Origin: Endomychus coccineus
Lineage: Eukaryota; Arthropoda; Insecta; Coleoptera; Endomychidae
Length of the DNA stretch: 64,000 bases
Direction of reading: 5' to 3'
NCBI GenBank assembly: GCA_958510875.1
Contig: OY294068.1
Coordinates: forward strand, 17,960,297 to 18,024,296
Under the pieces are notes generated by a model. The model worked only from the letters and a program-made list of their open reading frames with translations. It was not told where the DNA came from and did not search any database. The position numbers and the translations under genes were made by a program. Every line of letters starts with the position of its first letter. Position 1 is the stretch's first letter. Below are positions 10,616 through 23,384 of this stretch, in pieces.

Positions 10616-12960
10616 TTGGTTCAAATGTAGAGCATTCCAAATCCACAACCTAGTTTATAAATATTATATCAACTTGGAGGAAAATAATGAATGTGAACAC
10701 ACCCCTCAAAAGGCAACGATTAAGAACATTTCTCAGGAACCTATCGTCACAGGTAACTAGGAAGATGATTCGAAAATCATGTTTTTAGAAATTTATTGAA
10801 TTCGTTCAATACGTGGAAGTCTAGTTGGGCACCGACACATAGTGCATGGTCACACTGAGTTGACGGAATATTTGTAATGTCTTCGTATTGTTACAATGCG
10901 CTTAATTCGAATTACCTACATATTGTTAGGAAAATTACGAACAGGTTCATTAGACGATAGGTTTTTTACATTTAAAAATTCACATGGAATACAACTTAGG
11001 ACCCAGTTCATGTCTGGCAACCAAGTTTGAGCAGGAAGTCCTTATAGGTACATGTCCTACAAAATTATTAAAACTATTGTTTTTCATTTAGTATTGAAGC
11101 AATGTTCCGTAACGTCCAGGTGACCATTTGCAACATAGCTTCAGTCCTGTGACGTTGCGATCGAGCACCCAGGCCTTGTGTATATTGATGGAATGTGCTT
11201 AGAGTGAGTTCATTATAATTATAAATTTGGAAATGTTCAAGTCTTACAATGCGTATATATATAAACTAGAAACTGGTTTTAAATTTATAATATTTTGTAT
11301 AGATTTACACATATTTTACATATTTCTTCGAAACGTGTGCACAAATTGTATAAAAATCGATTTGCCACAAATTTTCTCTCAGGATTCCTTGTTAGTCTTT
11401 ATTGTTATGATAGGGATGTACCTATCACCTAAGAAGATTCCAACCTTTTATTATGGGGGTACTTGAATGAAATTGGGTAGCACTTCCAGAGATTGCAATT
11501 ATATAAGAGATTCGACATCACTTGAATAAAATAACTTTTAAAATTTCTATTTTCACTATTTCTTAATAAATAAATGTAGCTATAGTTCCAGTAATAGCAT
11601 ATTTGAAATTGAATACCATTTCATTGCAATATTTGTTTGAAAAAGCTACGGTGTTAGCGAAAATATTCATAATTAAGGTAGTGAAAATCGAACTTCCAAA
11701 TGTTATTTAATGTAAGCGAATTAGAAACAAATGAAATATGAATATACTCATTTATTTCATGTCGGTTTTTGCTAGATAACAATCACAAGGTCTTTCTAGT
11801 CCAGATCGATCAGTAATTTCAATGTGGTATTAATTTCTTAGTGAGACATCTGTTCATAGATGGCGTGAGATATTTTGCTCTTTTTATCTCGTGGAAGGCT
11901 GGTTATGACAACCTCCAGCTGAGACCTTACAGTGACGTTGCAAACGTGCTCGTTCCAATGATAAGCTCTATTAGAAGAGCGAAACGGCTGTCTTGAACTA
12001 TAGGATGGTGACTTCACTGATCTATCTGAACTAGAAATAATTTGTCATCATTTTATTCAAGTTTAGGATTGGTTTTCATCACTAATGGCCGATTCTATGC
12101 AATTTTAGATTGGACTTCTTCAGGTTAATGAGAATATGTCATTTTCACTATAATATTTGTTTTGCTTAACGTGCATGTGGTTAATTTGGTATAACTAGAT
12201 TGATTTGAATTAGTTGCATATCTAATTGAATTAATCTCTGAACTGATTTAGTAACACATATAAACTAAATCTGTGTGATGAGATGAAAAGTAGCAGTTTC
12301 ATATACGCAACTTCTAAGAAGATACGTGTAATAAGAATATCGAATTATGTAGCGAGTCTAGTACTTACTGATCCTAAAAGCAAGAGATTTGCACATCACT
12401 CTCTTTTATATTCCACGCAGTTCCGAACGCTTTCCAAACAGACCTTTCCCCTTGATAGGTTTGGTTTCATCCATTATATGAGCCTAACTACATTCAGAAT
12501 ATTCAGATCATAATGTTGTGATTCTATAGGCTTTACTGATGTTATTTGGATGTTATCAACATTCCCATTGCATAACATCACAGAACTATAATGGCAACTA
12601 TGCTATGTAATATCACATTATAATACATTCAGTCAGGTCTACAGTATCTATGATTCTATATTATCGTCAAGTGAGAGCTTATCAATGATTATGACAATGA
12701 TGACTTTATATTTTATCTGTGGCAGATGGGTTTACTTCTTTTTCAAATACTATATACGGGTATTAAACCCGTACATTATTATTTATTACTACTATACGTT
12801 TCCTTGTTATTTTGGTTCCTCAAAACCACTAAAAATAAAATAAGATTGCTCTTTTTGACGTTGCGATATATTATTCATTTCTTTATCAAAAACTATGTAA
12901 ATAAAATATAGGAGAGTTAAAAAGAGAAATTTTATTTTATTTTTTGTCGTACTATAAAAC
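10616..12960. other. No gene recognised
   Basis: AT-rich sequence with short featureless frames. A ~35-bp block near 11795 (CTAGTCCAGATCGAT) recurs near 30320 with few changes, so a short dispersed repeat probably lies here. No domain, RNA gene or transposon terminus was identified. Confidence 0.4.
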
Positions 12961-13070
12961 CAAAATACCATCGTAGCAATCGCGCTACAGTAACCAAAGT
13001 CAGTCAGTCGAAACTACTCTTCCCCCCTTCCCCGGTCGGTAAGTAACCTCAGGTTCTTAAATCGTGTGCC

Positions 13071-14480
13071 CTAAGTAGTCTTATTGAACCAAGGATGCAT
13101 CCGGTCTATCAAGACCTGCGCCGAGTTCTTACAGGCCGGAATTATCAAGTTCAAACGTAGCGAAGACCGAAGTCCCCCCAAAACACCGATTATCAGAGTC
13201 ACTAATATGACCTCGTGGCCTGGGTATAGCGACAGCAGGTGGAAAAGCGACTCAGGCGCATAACGGCTGGCCCTGCTGCTGACATCAGGAACCTGCACAC
13301 TAATCCGTTGTGGCGATAGACCAAGGTGTTGATTACGCCATCCTGACAAACTGTGGTAAATCCGTCGGTCGAGACCAAGTTTTTCTGCAGCTTTTTGTGC
13401 TGCCTTAACGATAAATGCCTCCACTACGGCCAATTCGTAACTTTTGACACGGCACAGGAGTGAGTCCGAAGTCCTAAGAACTTTATAACCTATACTTAGA
13501 ATAAAGATTCTTCTTCGCAAAATCGTGAAGCGTTCCACATTTTTAAGACGAGGGTAAAAATAAAAATATATGTGTTAATGTGACCTATTTCCCGAGAATT
13601 GTGTATTAACCTATACTTAGAGCCACACTTCGATGCAGAGACTCTAGACTGAGGACTCATCTACCTTCCAGTGACGTGGGAGATAAATGCGGGAAACGAT
13701 GACCTAGGATGTAAACTGTGATGAATATGCATCATCTTCACTGGAAGACCAAATCTTCCGAACAAGGCTTCTGTACTTGCTGTGAAGAACCACTCGTACA
13801 TGGAAAGTGTGATAATTAGGACGATTTTCAATTACCAGGTATCGATAGGTCTCTCCACCTTCAATATGCTTGAAACTGCTTCCGTAAGCAAGCTGCATAT
13901 TCTCTAACAGAGCTCGTCCTCTCCTCAAATGAAACACTACACACTTGTCCAATCCCAACTCCATGCCTACGGCTCATCTATATTCTTGAGCCACGATGGG
14001 AGCTTGATTGATGTTTTCTCCCCAGAGGCATACAGTCCAGATCATCCTTGTAAAATAAATAGGTGATCTGATGCCTCTGGACGTTCGAGGGTCCAGAGTA
14101 ATTCCACGACTCCGTCTTGATGCAATGGAGAGCGGCAGCAGTAACATGTTGAACAAGAGGGGACTCAAGGGGTCTCCTTGGAAAACACCCCTCTTGAATG
14201 TCACCAATTCTGTCAAGACTTGTCGTGTGCCTGGAGTGATGGAAAAACGAGTCTTCCAAAAAGGCAACAGATATTCTATGCATCTCATTAGAGGGTCTGG
14301 TAACGTCGGTGAACTGACCGATGTGAGTACCCATTAGGTCGGTCTTATTCAGAATCCATTTATCTTTTCCTTGAAAAATTATGTTGAAGAAGGATTCACA
14401 TTGGTCGTTGTTGTTATGCTATTGAGGTCATTTCTAGAATACTGTGACTATCCAGGTCTTTCAGCAGTCTATTCCGATCC
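13071..14480 (-). pseudogene. Decayed LINE reverse transcriptase (R2-like QGD type)
   Basis: On the minus strand at about 14290-13980 there is FQGDPLSPLLFN (motif B in the QGD form, not the VPQGS form). In a second frame a motif C with changed residues, FYKDDLD, appears near 14040 (normally YMDDL). Then comes GLDKCVVFHLRRG (near 13950) and GGETYRYLVIE (near 13850, normally YRYLGIE), typical of palm/thumb joins in this RT type. The segment 13538-13071 continues as an open frame with AAEKLGLDR and YPGHE, probably the C-terminal region. Several frameshifts separate the blocks and motif A was not found. A C-rich stretch at 13021-13035 and AT-rich flank follow the 3' end. Dead element. Confidence 0.65.
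13570..13605 (+). repeat. Penelope terminal-repeat scrap
   Basis: The words GTGTTAATGTGACCTA and CCCGAGAATT match the terminal repeat of the 30.4-32.4 kb Penelope element (for example 32361-32390). It lies within the LINE RT relic, between its coding blocks, so it appears to be a fragment inserted there. Only ~36 bp, hence moderate confidence. Confidence 0.5.
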
Positions 14481-15511
14481 GTAATGTCTGTTGCACACTT
14501 GGCATCTCTCTCCAAATAGATATGGAGAGGAGATAGGTCAAAAAAAATAAGATTAAGTCGCTCTATCCGCCCCATAGTATCATCCTATGTTGATATATTT
14601 CACATAATCTAGTAGTAACTTACTATGGCTCAGTTGTTTCAACAACTCATCCAGTAAGTTGTTGAATATGCTAAAACCTACACAAAACTTATTCCTATAA
14701 AGAACCATCCTAATAAAGGTCTTACATCGAATAACTTTCACTAAGGTTGTTTCATATTCTTCGAATAAAATTATCCTGATAGTTTGATATAATATCTGTC
14801 GCCACTACCTTAATTCATTCTTCTTCCTGAAAATTACGAATAAGTATTCAATAAGAACTTGTACAAGTAAAATTGGAGCGTCCAAACTATTCTCTGAATT
14901 TTAAATCAAATCAAATAGCTGGGAGCTACACTATAGCTCCGTGATATTTATTAGTTACATTGATTGTAAGAGAATGTCAAAACTGCCATCCGGTAGTAAT
15001 TGCTTCTGGAACATTTGTTCCATTAAATTCGCACTGGTCTATTTGAAAAGTTTTACGTGAACTGTTGTAGAAAGAAAGATGAGAATAAAATGTAATTGCA
15101 GTTGAATCTGAAACAATTGTTCAATTCATTCTTGAAGACAAAAGAGATTGTTTGAATGCCATGACCATAACCAAATTTATGTATTTTAAGTATTTTTTTA
15201 TTTGAATATTGTTAACATTTTAGTGAATACTTTGACTAAATGATTTGTGTATTTATGGCCATATATTTGATTGAAAAACAGAAGTATCTGAATTCTTAAG
15301 GAAGCCTGCTCAATGGCATTTTTAAATTCAATGAATCCAAGAGATTTACATTTACTAAAGAAAATTTTACAACGAGGAGAAATTAATTACAAATCTGATG
15401 TGGGTTTCTCCAAATACTTCCGAGTGTTCAGCCCGAAGTAATTGAGTTTGGTGGATTAAGCCTATGAGGGCTCTGATCTGAAATGTATAGTTCAATAAAA
15501 AATATTTTGGA
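14481..15511. other. No gene recognised
   Basis: AT-rich sequence with no supported coding region or RNA gene. Confidence 0.35.
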
Positions 15512-15558
15512 GTCAATTGAAGATCAGGGTGAATAGATCACCCTGATCTTCAATTGAC
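15512..15558. repeat. Perfect 21-bp inverted repeat with 5-nt loop
   Basis: The left arm 15512-15532 (GTCAATTGAAGATCAGGGTG plus A) is the exact reverse complement of the right arm 15538-15558, separated by ATAGA. A perfect 21-bp stem in an AT-rich decayed region suggests a recent foldback duplication. The stem is too short for a usual miRNA precursor. Confidence 0.85.
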
Positions 15559-15814
15559 GCTACGATTCAGCGCTCAGTTGAAACTCGCCAGCAACAGGAT
15601 TGCCACCAAGAAGTAGAAGTAGAAGTAGTCATGGAAGAAAAAAACGAAGAACTTCAGAATCTGAATGTTTGTTTTTTTAAAGTACCTCTTTTGCTTATTT
15701 AGAGAAGGATTTTTTCTGGGCAATGTATAATATACCCCTAATGAAAAATATTTAAGTTGAATTTTGTGTTTTTAATTTTAAAAAATGTCTTATAATTCAT
15801 GAATATTTGCAATT

Positions 15815-16066
15815 CTGAGTTGCAAAACTGGGTATTTTCAAAACACAAATGCAAAACTCTGTATTTTAATTTTGAAAGTATTTTTTCTTAATTTTTGGTA
15901 GGATTTCGAATCAAGGAGCATAGTTATTTAGAAACAAAAGCACTAGAGCCATATAAAAACATAATTTTAGGCAAATCCATACGTATTTTAATAAATGACA
16001 ATTTTTTGGGCTTCCTGAAAAAATTTGTATGTAGCAAATACCGAGTTTTGCATTCAGGGAACTCAG
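15815..16066. mobile_element. Small MITE-like element with hyphenated inverted repeats
   Basis: Left end CTGAGTT (15815-15821) then GCAAAACTGGGTATTT. Right end AAATACCGAGTTTTGC (16036-16051) then AACTCAG (16060-16066). The 7-bp outer arms are perfect and the 16-bp inner arms have one mismatch, with an 8-bp spacer only on the right. At ~252 bp and without a protein this looks like a miniature inverted-repeat element. No flanking duplication was clear and no second copy is in the window. Confidence 0.5.
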
Positions 16067-17182
16067 TACAATCTCAGATGGAAAGAATGTGAAATATTTT
16101 AGTTTTTCAAAGACATGTAGAAAGGCAAATGAGATTCCACATAAAGAAGCATGAATTAATGTTGCAATATAACACGTATTTAGTACAGGACTTTGAATTC
16201 AATTTCTTTCCGGTCGTGTTCTCTTCATGCGTACCCGTAACATTTACATATAAATTGAAGTTATGGATATCATTTTGGATTCATATTGCAGGCTTATGTG
16301 TAACAAACGAGTTGTGTTACGACTTCCAACATGATATTGAATAGTGAATGATTTCTACTATGGCATAGCTTAAGTTTTCGTGAGCATTTGTTTCCAAAAT
16401 CGCTAATAATGCACTTTATTTCATATCGATGGTATCGAATTGGTAAAATGTCGTAGGAATATTCGCTAGGTTTCCATTCCAGGTCTTATTTCTTAACGTT
16501 CCAGTGGTTGCATCACTGTCTCACAGCATGAGCAATTGAAAAATTCCGAATATTCAGCTCTGTCCCTCCAAATATCTCTCGGTCTGCTGATGAAGACGTT
16601 ATATCTGAATTGCTCTACGTTCAAGGAGAGAGCATCGGTTGTATTCATAAAAAAAACTGGAATATCACAAATTGATTACGTACCACAGTTTTATTGGGTG
16701 AATAAAATGTACATCAATAAAAATAATTTTTACTCCTTAGAAGCAGGTTAGTTTGATTTATTGTAATATGACATACCTTTTACATAATCATAACGTAAAA
16801 TCATATAACTTTTGTAATTTAAAATCAACTTTACCATTTTTACATATCGATTGATTGTCGTTACTCTTAATTTTTATATCTGACTGTACATTTTTCAATT
16901 GTTCAGTAAATACAAAAATATTTGCGTTAGGATAATAAAACAGTTTATTGAAATACGACTGAAACGCTTCGCGCGCCATTTTTTGTTGTCGCCAAAAGGA
17001 AGATATTCCGCATTGTATCAAATCCACAGGAAAATCCTCTACAATGCATCGGGATTTGAAGAAGATAAACCAAATGAATATGGTAGCCATTTGCTAACTT
17101 CAGTGTTTTCTTTGTAGTCGTTGCTTGATTCCAATTCTTGAATTTTTCGAAACCAACTGACCGAGAAGAAATCTGCAGACAC
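16067..17182. other. No gene recognised
   Basis: AT-rich, short featureless frames only (for example 16129-16344, 16788-17090). No transposon motif found. Confidence 0.35.
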
Positions 17183-17457
17183 GTATTGTAAGGTTATGGA
17201 GAGACCTTTTGTGTGTAATGATCCCAACTAGCTTAATAGGATATTTCACGCTCATGGCTCGTAGTGATATGTTTCCTTAGATTCTTGATTGATCGAATTA
17301 CCCAGACCGTCAACTGCTATAGCCAAATAAATAGGATAGAAACCTCAATCAAGAATCTGGGGACACGTATCACTACGAGCCCTGAGATATCCTAGTGAGC
17401 TAGTTGGGATCAATAGACACAAAAGGTTTCTTCAAAACCTTACAGTGGCAACCAACG
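17183..17457. repeat. Foldback unit with ~100-bp inverted repeats (start of repeat X, copy 2)
   Basis: The left arm (about 17187-17290; words GATCCCAACTAGCT, GGCTCGTAGTGATA, GATTCTTGATTGA) is repeated in inverted orientation at about 17345-17455, with ~85-90% identity by eye, around a ~55-bp centre. The same arm, centre and start of the second arm occur at 53125-53320. It could be a MITE or the inverted 5' ends of a larger element. No protein is encoded. Confidence 0.75.
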
Positions 17458-18095
17458 GGGGATCTGATGATCCCAACTAGCTTACTAGGACATTTTGATT
17501 GAAAACTGAAAAATGTTACCATTCTTGAAACTTGGATCAGCTTGGAGGAGGTGATCTGCCAGGGATTCTCCTCTACAACGCGGCACGGAAGAAAGGATGG
17601 AGACGTCTCGATCGCTTGAACCCTGAAATATAGACAATACGAGCAATACCTTGGCCACAAGTTTGAGGGACAAATAACCAAATCAGCAGGAATAATCAAT
17701 ATAATCCCACAACTGATTATGTTAATTCAGAAATGTGCAAGAAATCAGTTAGATAATAGTTTACTAAATATAGTAGACTAAAATCGTGATAGTAATATCA
17801 AAATGAATAATCTGTTCAAGCAATATCAGATGATAAATTCGGTACTCCCACAAAAAAGTAAATGAGATTTTCGGCTTTATTTAAGTTCACCCAGATCAAT
17901 AATTAATCCGTTATCTCACCAAGATTAGCTTTAAGACAGAGACATATCCATTACAAATTTATTATGAGGAAAGTCAAAGATAATTTGGCGATTACTTCAG
18001 AAAATAAAGATACACATGATGACCTATACAAGGGTACCTTAGAGAATACGAAAGAATTTAGGAAAACAAAATACAATTTTGGAGCTCAGCTTACT
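17458..18095 (+). repeat. Long dispersed repeat X, copy 2 (body)
   Basis: Downstream of the foldback this copy shares with 53605-54200 the words CTGCCAGGGATTCTC, CAGACAATACGAGCAAT, CCACAAGTT, CCACAACTGATTATG and TTTCGGCTTTAT. It ends where GGAAAGTCAAAGA meets unrelated sequence near 17990-18095. No frame is conserved between copies. The class is unknown. Confidence 0.65.
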
Positions 18096-18599
18096 TTGAT
18101 ATACATAGTATGTTGCACGAATATGGATATTCGAAATCCATAAGAACCAGTTATAATATCTCGTACGCGTGGGATCTCTAATGAAGTAAGGCTCATCAGC
18201 AGCTTACGAGCGTACGCTTTAAATGGAATTAAAAGTAAACAAGCTATGATTTCCCTTGTGAAACATTTCGAACTCTTTTATGAGAGACATAGAATACATA
18301 CACATTCAGCGACTATTTTGAGAGAAAATACTAACTCTTCATATATACGGATAAAGTATGCTTAATTAATTGTGCTGTGTATCATAATAGGTTTAAAAAA
18401 GAGCTTATGATCACATGTGTTGAAAACAAACGGTTATATTATCACAAACAAACAGATTAAATATGTAATCAGACTTAGCGAGATACAATGAGAACAATAC
18501 ATTCTAGTGATTCCAGTATTCTGGTGAATAACAATTGCTGGCCATGACAACAATGCTTTGAAAACTTTTTAGGAAAAACTAATGAATGAATGAAAATAT
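18096..18599. other. No gene recognised
   Basis: AT-rich, no supported feature. Confidence 0.3.
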
Positions 18600-18864
18600 T
18601 CAAAAAATCTACGTTCGGAATTTTGATGCTTTCGTACTTCTCTAGTTGCAAACTAACAAAGTTGATCTGAAAACAATCTATACATGTTTTGGGGATTAAA
18701 GTATGCGGCGTTATTTGTTTAGATCAGCAAAATTGAGTATCGATATTCCTAGTTGTATAGTTGTCCTATGTCGATTCACTAATGGGAATAAGAATGTTTG
18801 AAAAATCTATTTCCAGTAATTCCTTAGTTGAAAACTTACAAAGTTGATTTGAAAACAATCTATA
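18600..18864 (+). repeat. Satellite-like tandem repeat, left part
   Basis: A unit containing ACAAAGTTGATCTGAAAACA, then GGGGATTAAAGTATG, then TCGATATTCCTAGTTG, starts again 182 bp downstream (ACAAAGTTGAT at 18656 and 18838). The second unit is broken at 18864 by a LINE and resumes at 20193. A further related unit is at 27078-27312. This is a short tandem or dispersed non-coding repeat with ~180-bp period. Confidence 0.7.
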
Positions 18865-20192
18865 ATGAAGAAATATTTCTCTGCAGTCACAGTTTGCAAA
18901 AATGTTTGAGAGCTTATTCAACATTCAGATGGCAAGATTTCTAGAACAAGAACAGAATCATCCATCATGGATTTAGGAGTGGCAGATCCACTGTAGGAGC
19001 AATCAAAATTCTTTGTTCAACCTTCAATCCAATTAATCATAAGTTATTACTAAATAAACTGCACTCCTACGGAATAGGAGGTGTTCCCAAAGCCTGGATT
19101 GAATCCTACTTAATAGATAGGCAACAAATTATAGTAAATGACTTTTATAAATCTGGTTCAGCGGATTTAAATACAGGTGTGCTACAAGGGTCAATATTGA
19201 GTCCAATATTGTTTATAGTTCTTATGTCTGATTTAGAGCAGTCATGTGGTGCTATATAAACCAAATTATTGCCGAAGAAAAATTGAACAGCTCCATAGCG
19301 AAAGCAAATAGCTATGCTGATAGTTTCCATCGCTGGTGTCTGAACAATGGATCAACAGTTAATTAAAAAAGATCTTCTTCATGTTATCCAATTAGAAGAA
19401 CATAAACTATAATTTAAGTTCACTTATCAGGATAAATCATACAAAAATTGAGGTGATATATGAAACTGAATCCTTTGGAATGATTATATAGACCATAAAT
19501 TGACATGAAGAGCACAATGTAACAGCATCGTAAGCAAACTTAAGAATATTGTTCCATGTATGTTGAATGCTAAATCGAATTGATACTGCAAATCACTTTT
19601 TATAGAACTTCAATTTTTGACTCTTCCATGTATATTCATCTATCAACTGGTGCTATATATTGAAAACCAGGAACACACTCACATTAGAAATGATATGTTT
19701 TACAGATATGGAGCTCGTATAAATGATAATATTCACGTACCATTCTCACGTTTATCGGTTGGACACAATTGTTATATTTATCGAGGTATAATCTGCTATA
19801 ATTATTTTGTGTTTAAATATGGCAATCATCCATTGAAAATATTTGAAAATTTACTATATACATATTTACTAAAACATTCATTCTATTTTGTTAAGGAATA
19901 CCTCAGTACCTAATTTCCAGTTTACATTGTAAATTGAATGTTTTATAATTCGTGTACTAATATTTATGCATTCCAAATTGAATGTTTTTTAATTCGTGTT
20001 CTAATATTCATATTTAATTTTGTAAATGTTTGATGATAATCACCTATATATTTTGTGCTCCATTATTAATTATTACATGTATTCAATTCTTAATTGAATT
20101 GATTTTTAACTGTTCGATTATTACTGACTAGTTTGATAAATAATGTATGTCTTTGCATTGTGTTTTTATAAACGAATAAATTGAAATTGAAA
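18865..20192 (+). mobile_element. 5'-truncated LINE inserted in the satellite repeat (family E)
   Basis: The insertion separates CAATCTATA from ATACATGTTTCG, which are adjacent in the intact unit at 18676-18690. TATA flanks both sides (18861-18864, 20193-20196) as a likely 4-bp duplication. The element starts within RT and ends in a short GAAATT-type tail (20178-20192). Reading-frame content is described in the RT entry. Confidence 0.75.
18880..19915 (+). pseudogene. LINE reverse transcriptase relic (family E)
   Basis: Blocks in order on the plus strand: ISLQSQFAKMFE (normally ISLLSQFSKIFE), then FRSGRSTVGAIK, then INHKLLLNKLHSYGIGG, then NTGVLQGSILSPILF (motif B), then the C-terminal CIFIYQLVLYIENQEHTHIR and INDNIHVPFSRL. 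The catalytic D of motif A is missing: the text jumps from CSTF straight to INHKLLLNKL, a deletion of about 20-30 residues. After DLEQSCGAI there is a stop and the YADD region is lost. Two or more frameshifts occur, one just before HHGFRSGRS. It is the group of Jockey/CR1-like RTs, inactive. Confidence 0.75.
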
Positions 20193-20375
20193 TATACATG
20201 TTTCGAGCGGGGATTAAAGTATGAGGCGTCGTTTCTTTGTCAGCAAAATAGTGTGTTGATATTCTTAGTTCAGTTGTCCTATGTTGATTCATCACTAGGA
20301 ATGAGAATATTTGAACAATATATTTTCACAATTTTAATGCTTTCGTAGTTCTTCACTTTGAAACAAATTGAGAAA
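20193..20375 (+). repeat. Satellite-like tandem repeat, right part
   Basis: Continuation of the unit broken at 18864: TACATGTTTCGAGCG, GGGGATTAAAGTATGAGGCG, TTGATATTCTTAG, GTTGATTCATCACTAGGAATG, and the start of a next unit (TTTTAATGCTTTCGTAGTTC) that matches 18621. Confidence 0.7.
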
Positions 20376-21423
20376 TGTTTTCCTTCGATATCTCAATTCG
20401 CCAAAACATATGAACTAGGTTCCTGGTAATATAAATATAATTTCAATAATTTTGGTGTAATCCATTCGACGAGATTATGAGAATAGACAATACAAATACA
20501 GCCAAACATAATAGTTGTTAAGGAATATTGATAGATTACCAACATACTTAGCTAGGATTACCATGAAATACATTAACTATTTAACTGACTTGCACAAATC
20601 TGGATAGAGAAAAGAAAGTGTATGTGGACAAGCCTGATGTGAGAATCGATAATTTGTCTGTTTGTTTGGTTTATACAAATGTATTCAGACTGATGAAATC
20701 TTACACATTTGACCTTCAAAATAAGAGGAAAGTTATCGTCTACATTTTTATTGTTTCATTTTATCTCATAATGCCTTTCAAGTATTATGTACATTGCAAT
20801 AGCATAATACCAGTAACTCTGGTGAGACTTTTTATTCAAGGTTGGCTTTCCCACGAGAGGAAAGCTTGAAACAAAAACGGATTGAAACAATTAATAGAGA
20901 TTCTTCCGATCATCATGAAAATGTATACGTATGTTGATATCATTTCCCTGATAGTGACATAATAACAAGTCTGTATTTGTGTTTCCTAGGGAAGTCCCAA
21001 ACCTTGTTCAAGATTGCGTACCTACTATTTATCAGAATAAACCTTTTTACTTGTCAAAAAATGTTCTAATCAAACGTAAATAACCTGAAGAAAAATGATG
21101 AACTCTTTAATATAGCAATGATGTTGCTTTACAAACCTCAGAGACGAATGTCTTTATTTCGAAATTCAAAAACAAAAATTTTAAGAACTTTTTCAGAAGA
21201 CTTCAGAAAATAGCAGCATTTTTATTTTTTTTAGTTATTTTTGAGGAAAATTCGAATGATGTCCCAAATAGTTTTCAGGTTTTAGTATCGACAGAAATTT
21301 AAATATTAAATTTTTTTGCAGAGTTTAAATTACGCATTTTTCCAAATTTGGTGGGCTTGTACGAGAAGACGGAATATATTGGAAGTGATTCATATGAATT
21401 CATCAAATTCAATTCCATTATGT
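20376..21423. other. No gene recognised
   Basis: AT-rich; short frames only, such as 20618-20869, with no domain. Confidence 0.35.
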
Positions 21424-22000
21424 TTATTTTTTTTTGCGTAGATAAGGGGAAATCTTGCGTGGACGCCTCGGGGGTCCGTGCTCCCGGGTGTGCCCGATTC
21501 TTACCGACTAAAAACACTCCCCCGTGAGGTTGATTCTCCTTCCCAGAAGCTTTTCGATTGTTAGTGTCCTATTGTGCCCTCCAATATTGCTATCTCCTCA
21601 TCAGTCCAGTGTATTCTATGAAATTCAGTTGCCTGATGTAGGGGATAGTTCTGATTCCCCCGGGTGTAGCTTCATCGTCTCCGAGTTATGTCCGACGACC
21701 AACCGCATATGCCGTGCACTGACACAGCACATGCATGGGTCTCTTCTTCAACGCCGCAACCCCTGCATGTGGGCTGATCTACCAGACTCCTCGTGCAGAG
21801 ATGTTGAGATGTTTGTTGCTTGGGGCGTGTCCGGTCAGGAATGCAACAATATTCCGTATTTCTCGTCTGCTGAATGTCAATAAATTTTTCACTCGTTGCT
21901 GCTGGAGATCTACCATTAGTCCCTTGGAGTGCGACATACGGGGCAGTTCCCTTCAGTAGGCACAGTGCTTTATCTCTAGCCATTTTTGGATTACTGATTA
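21424..22000 (-). pseudogene. RNase H-type LINE 3' end with poly(A)
   Basis: The minus strand carries the C-terminus of an RNase H-bearing LINE ORF2. In one frame REIRNIVAFLTGHAPSNKHL (about 21885-21830) matches the usual 'TGHxxLxxHL' landmark. After a frameshift it continues TCRGCGVEEETHA (21765 region), a CxxC knuckle. An approximately 120-bp GC-richer 3' UTR (21437-21560) follows, and a T-run on the plus strand at 21424-21436 is the poly(A) tail. So this is a 5'-truncated copy, related in layout to the relic at 7945-8590 but not closely similar. The overlapping plus-strand frames are shadows. Confidence 0.65.
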
Positions 22001-23384
22001 CAGATTTCGCTTGCTTATGATTGTACTATAGTCTGGATTTTCAATTTTGCCAGATTCTTACTATTAGAAATGAATAACCGATGATCTCAAATGTCATTCG
22101 GTAATCAAAAAGTCACAAATTATTCATTCATGTAATTCTAAATATTATTCAGAGCCGAGTAGTAGACTCGGCTTGAGTTGTTCTCAGATTCTACATCATG
22201 GCCTCACCATTTAGTAGGTTGTTTGTCAACATTGAAATGCGTTGAAGTCTCTGAATTCTTATAACAATCATTTTTCCATTTGATGAAAAAACATTGTAAT
22301 TCGGATCTTCCCTCACTAAGAAAGCAATTCGTCATCTCTTATTTGTTCGGAGAACAGTCAACATATATCTCCATATCTGGCTTTTTATCAGAATATAGAC
22401 AATATTACATCATCAATATTATGAACTTCAAGATATCTGATGATTCGAAACAGATGAAAGCTCGATTGACATAACGCTTAGAGCATTTCGTGAGTGATTC
22501 CATATAGAATCGATATGATAAAATTGAAAGCTATTTGCGTGGTACTTAGCTCGAGGAATGAAACTGGCGGAATAACGGTTTCGAAATAAAAAATAGAATC
22601 GAACTTATAACTTTTCATTATTTTGCGAGCAATTTCCCGGAGCGTATTACTACTTTATAAAACCGAAAGTTTTGAAATTTCGTATCTCCCTCGTTAATAA
22701 TATCTACAAAGTGCCTCGCATTACAAACTTATAAGAATTAAATTAAGCGCCAAATAAAAACCACAGAAATAAACGCATCGAAACTTTCATTCGAAAAAGC
22801 CGGAAACGCTTTCAGGATTTCCTTGTTTTATAAGAAGAATTATCCAAAGTTCGGGTCCTTGAGTCTTAGTTAAAAGCACGTTCCAACTGTTATTTTACTT
22901 TGTTTCACAATTAACCACATCTTAGGCTATCTATATTTTATTGGAGATTCACTAAAATCCTTTTGTTGAGAAATTTTCCATTTTATACTGTTCATATTCA
23001 ATTATCCGTTCGCCAGGCTTTTTCTTCTTATAGTGCAGTCAAATGGGTATACAAATAGACCAAGCCCGTAAATCCTTGGGAAATGGATCGACTTTGATGG
23101 GGCAAAGTGAATTCTCTGCAGAATATCATCAAACAAAAGTTGACCACAACAATAAATAAACAATACAATTAGTTCATTATTGAGATTACTTACAATACTT
23201 ACAATTTTCTAAAAAATGCAAAATTTGACAGTTTTTGATAAAAACTATTTTTCGTAATCCATTCATTATCAAAATAGATGAATTCGACATAAACTCCGAC
23301 TTGAGGGTTATTTTCTGATATTTTCGTATTCAGATTTCGATTTCATCGTCAATGTCGCCGAATGTGTACTCACAAATTCGCTAA
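22001..23384. other. No gene recognised
   Basis: AT-rich. No coding motif or RNA gene was recognised. Confidence 0.35.

Noticed and set aside
21524..21959. Plus-strand frames of 119 and 74 codons
   Set aside because: Shadows of the minus-strand RNase H LINE tail, which shows real family motifs.
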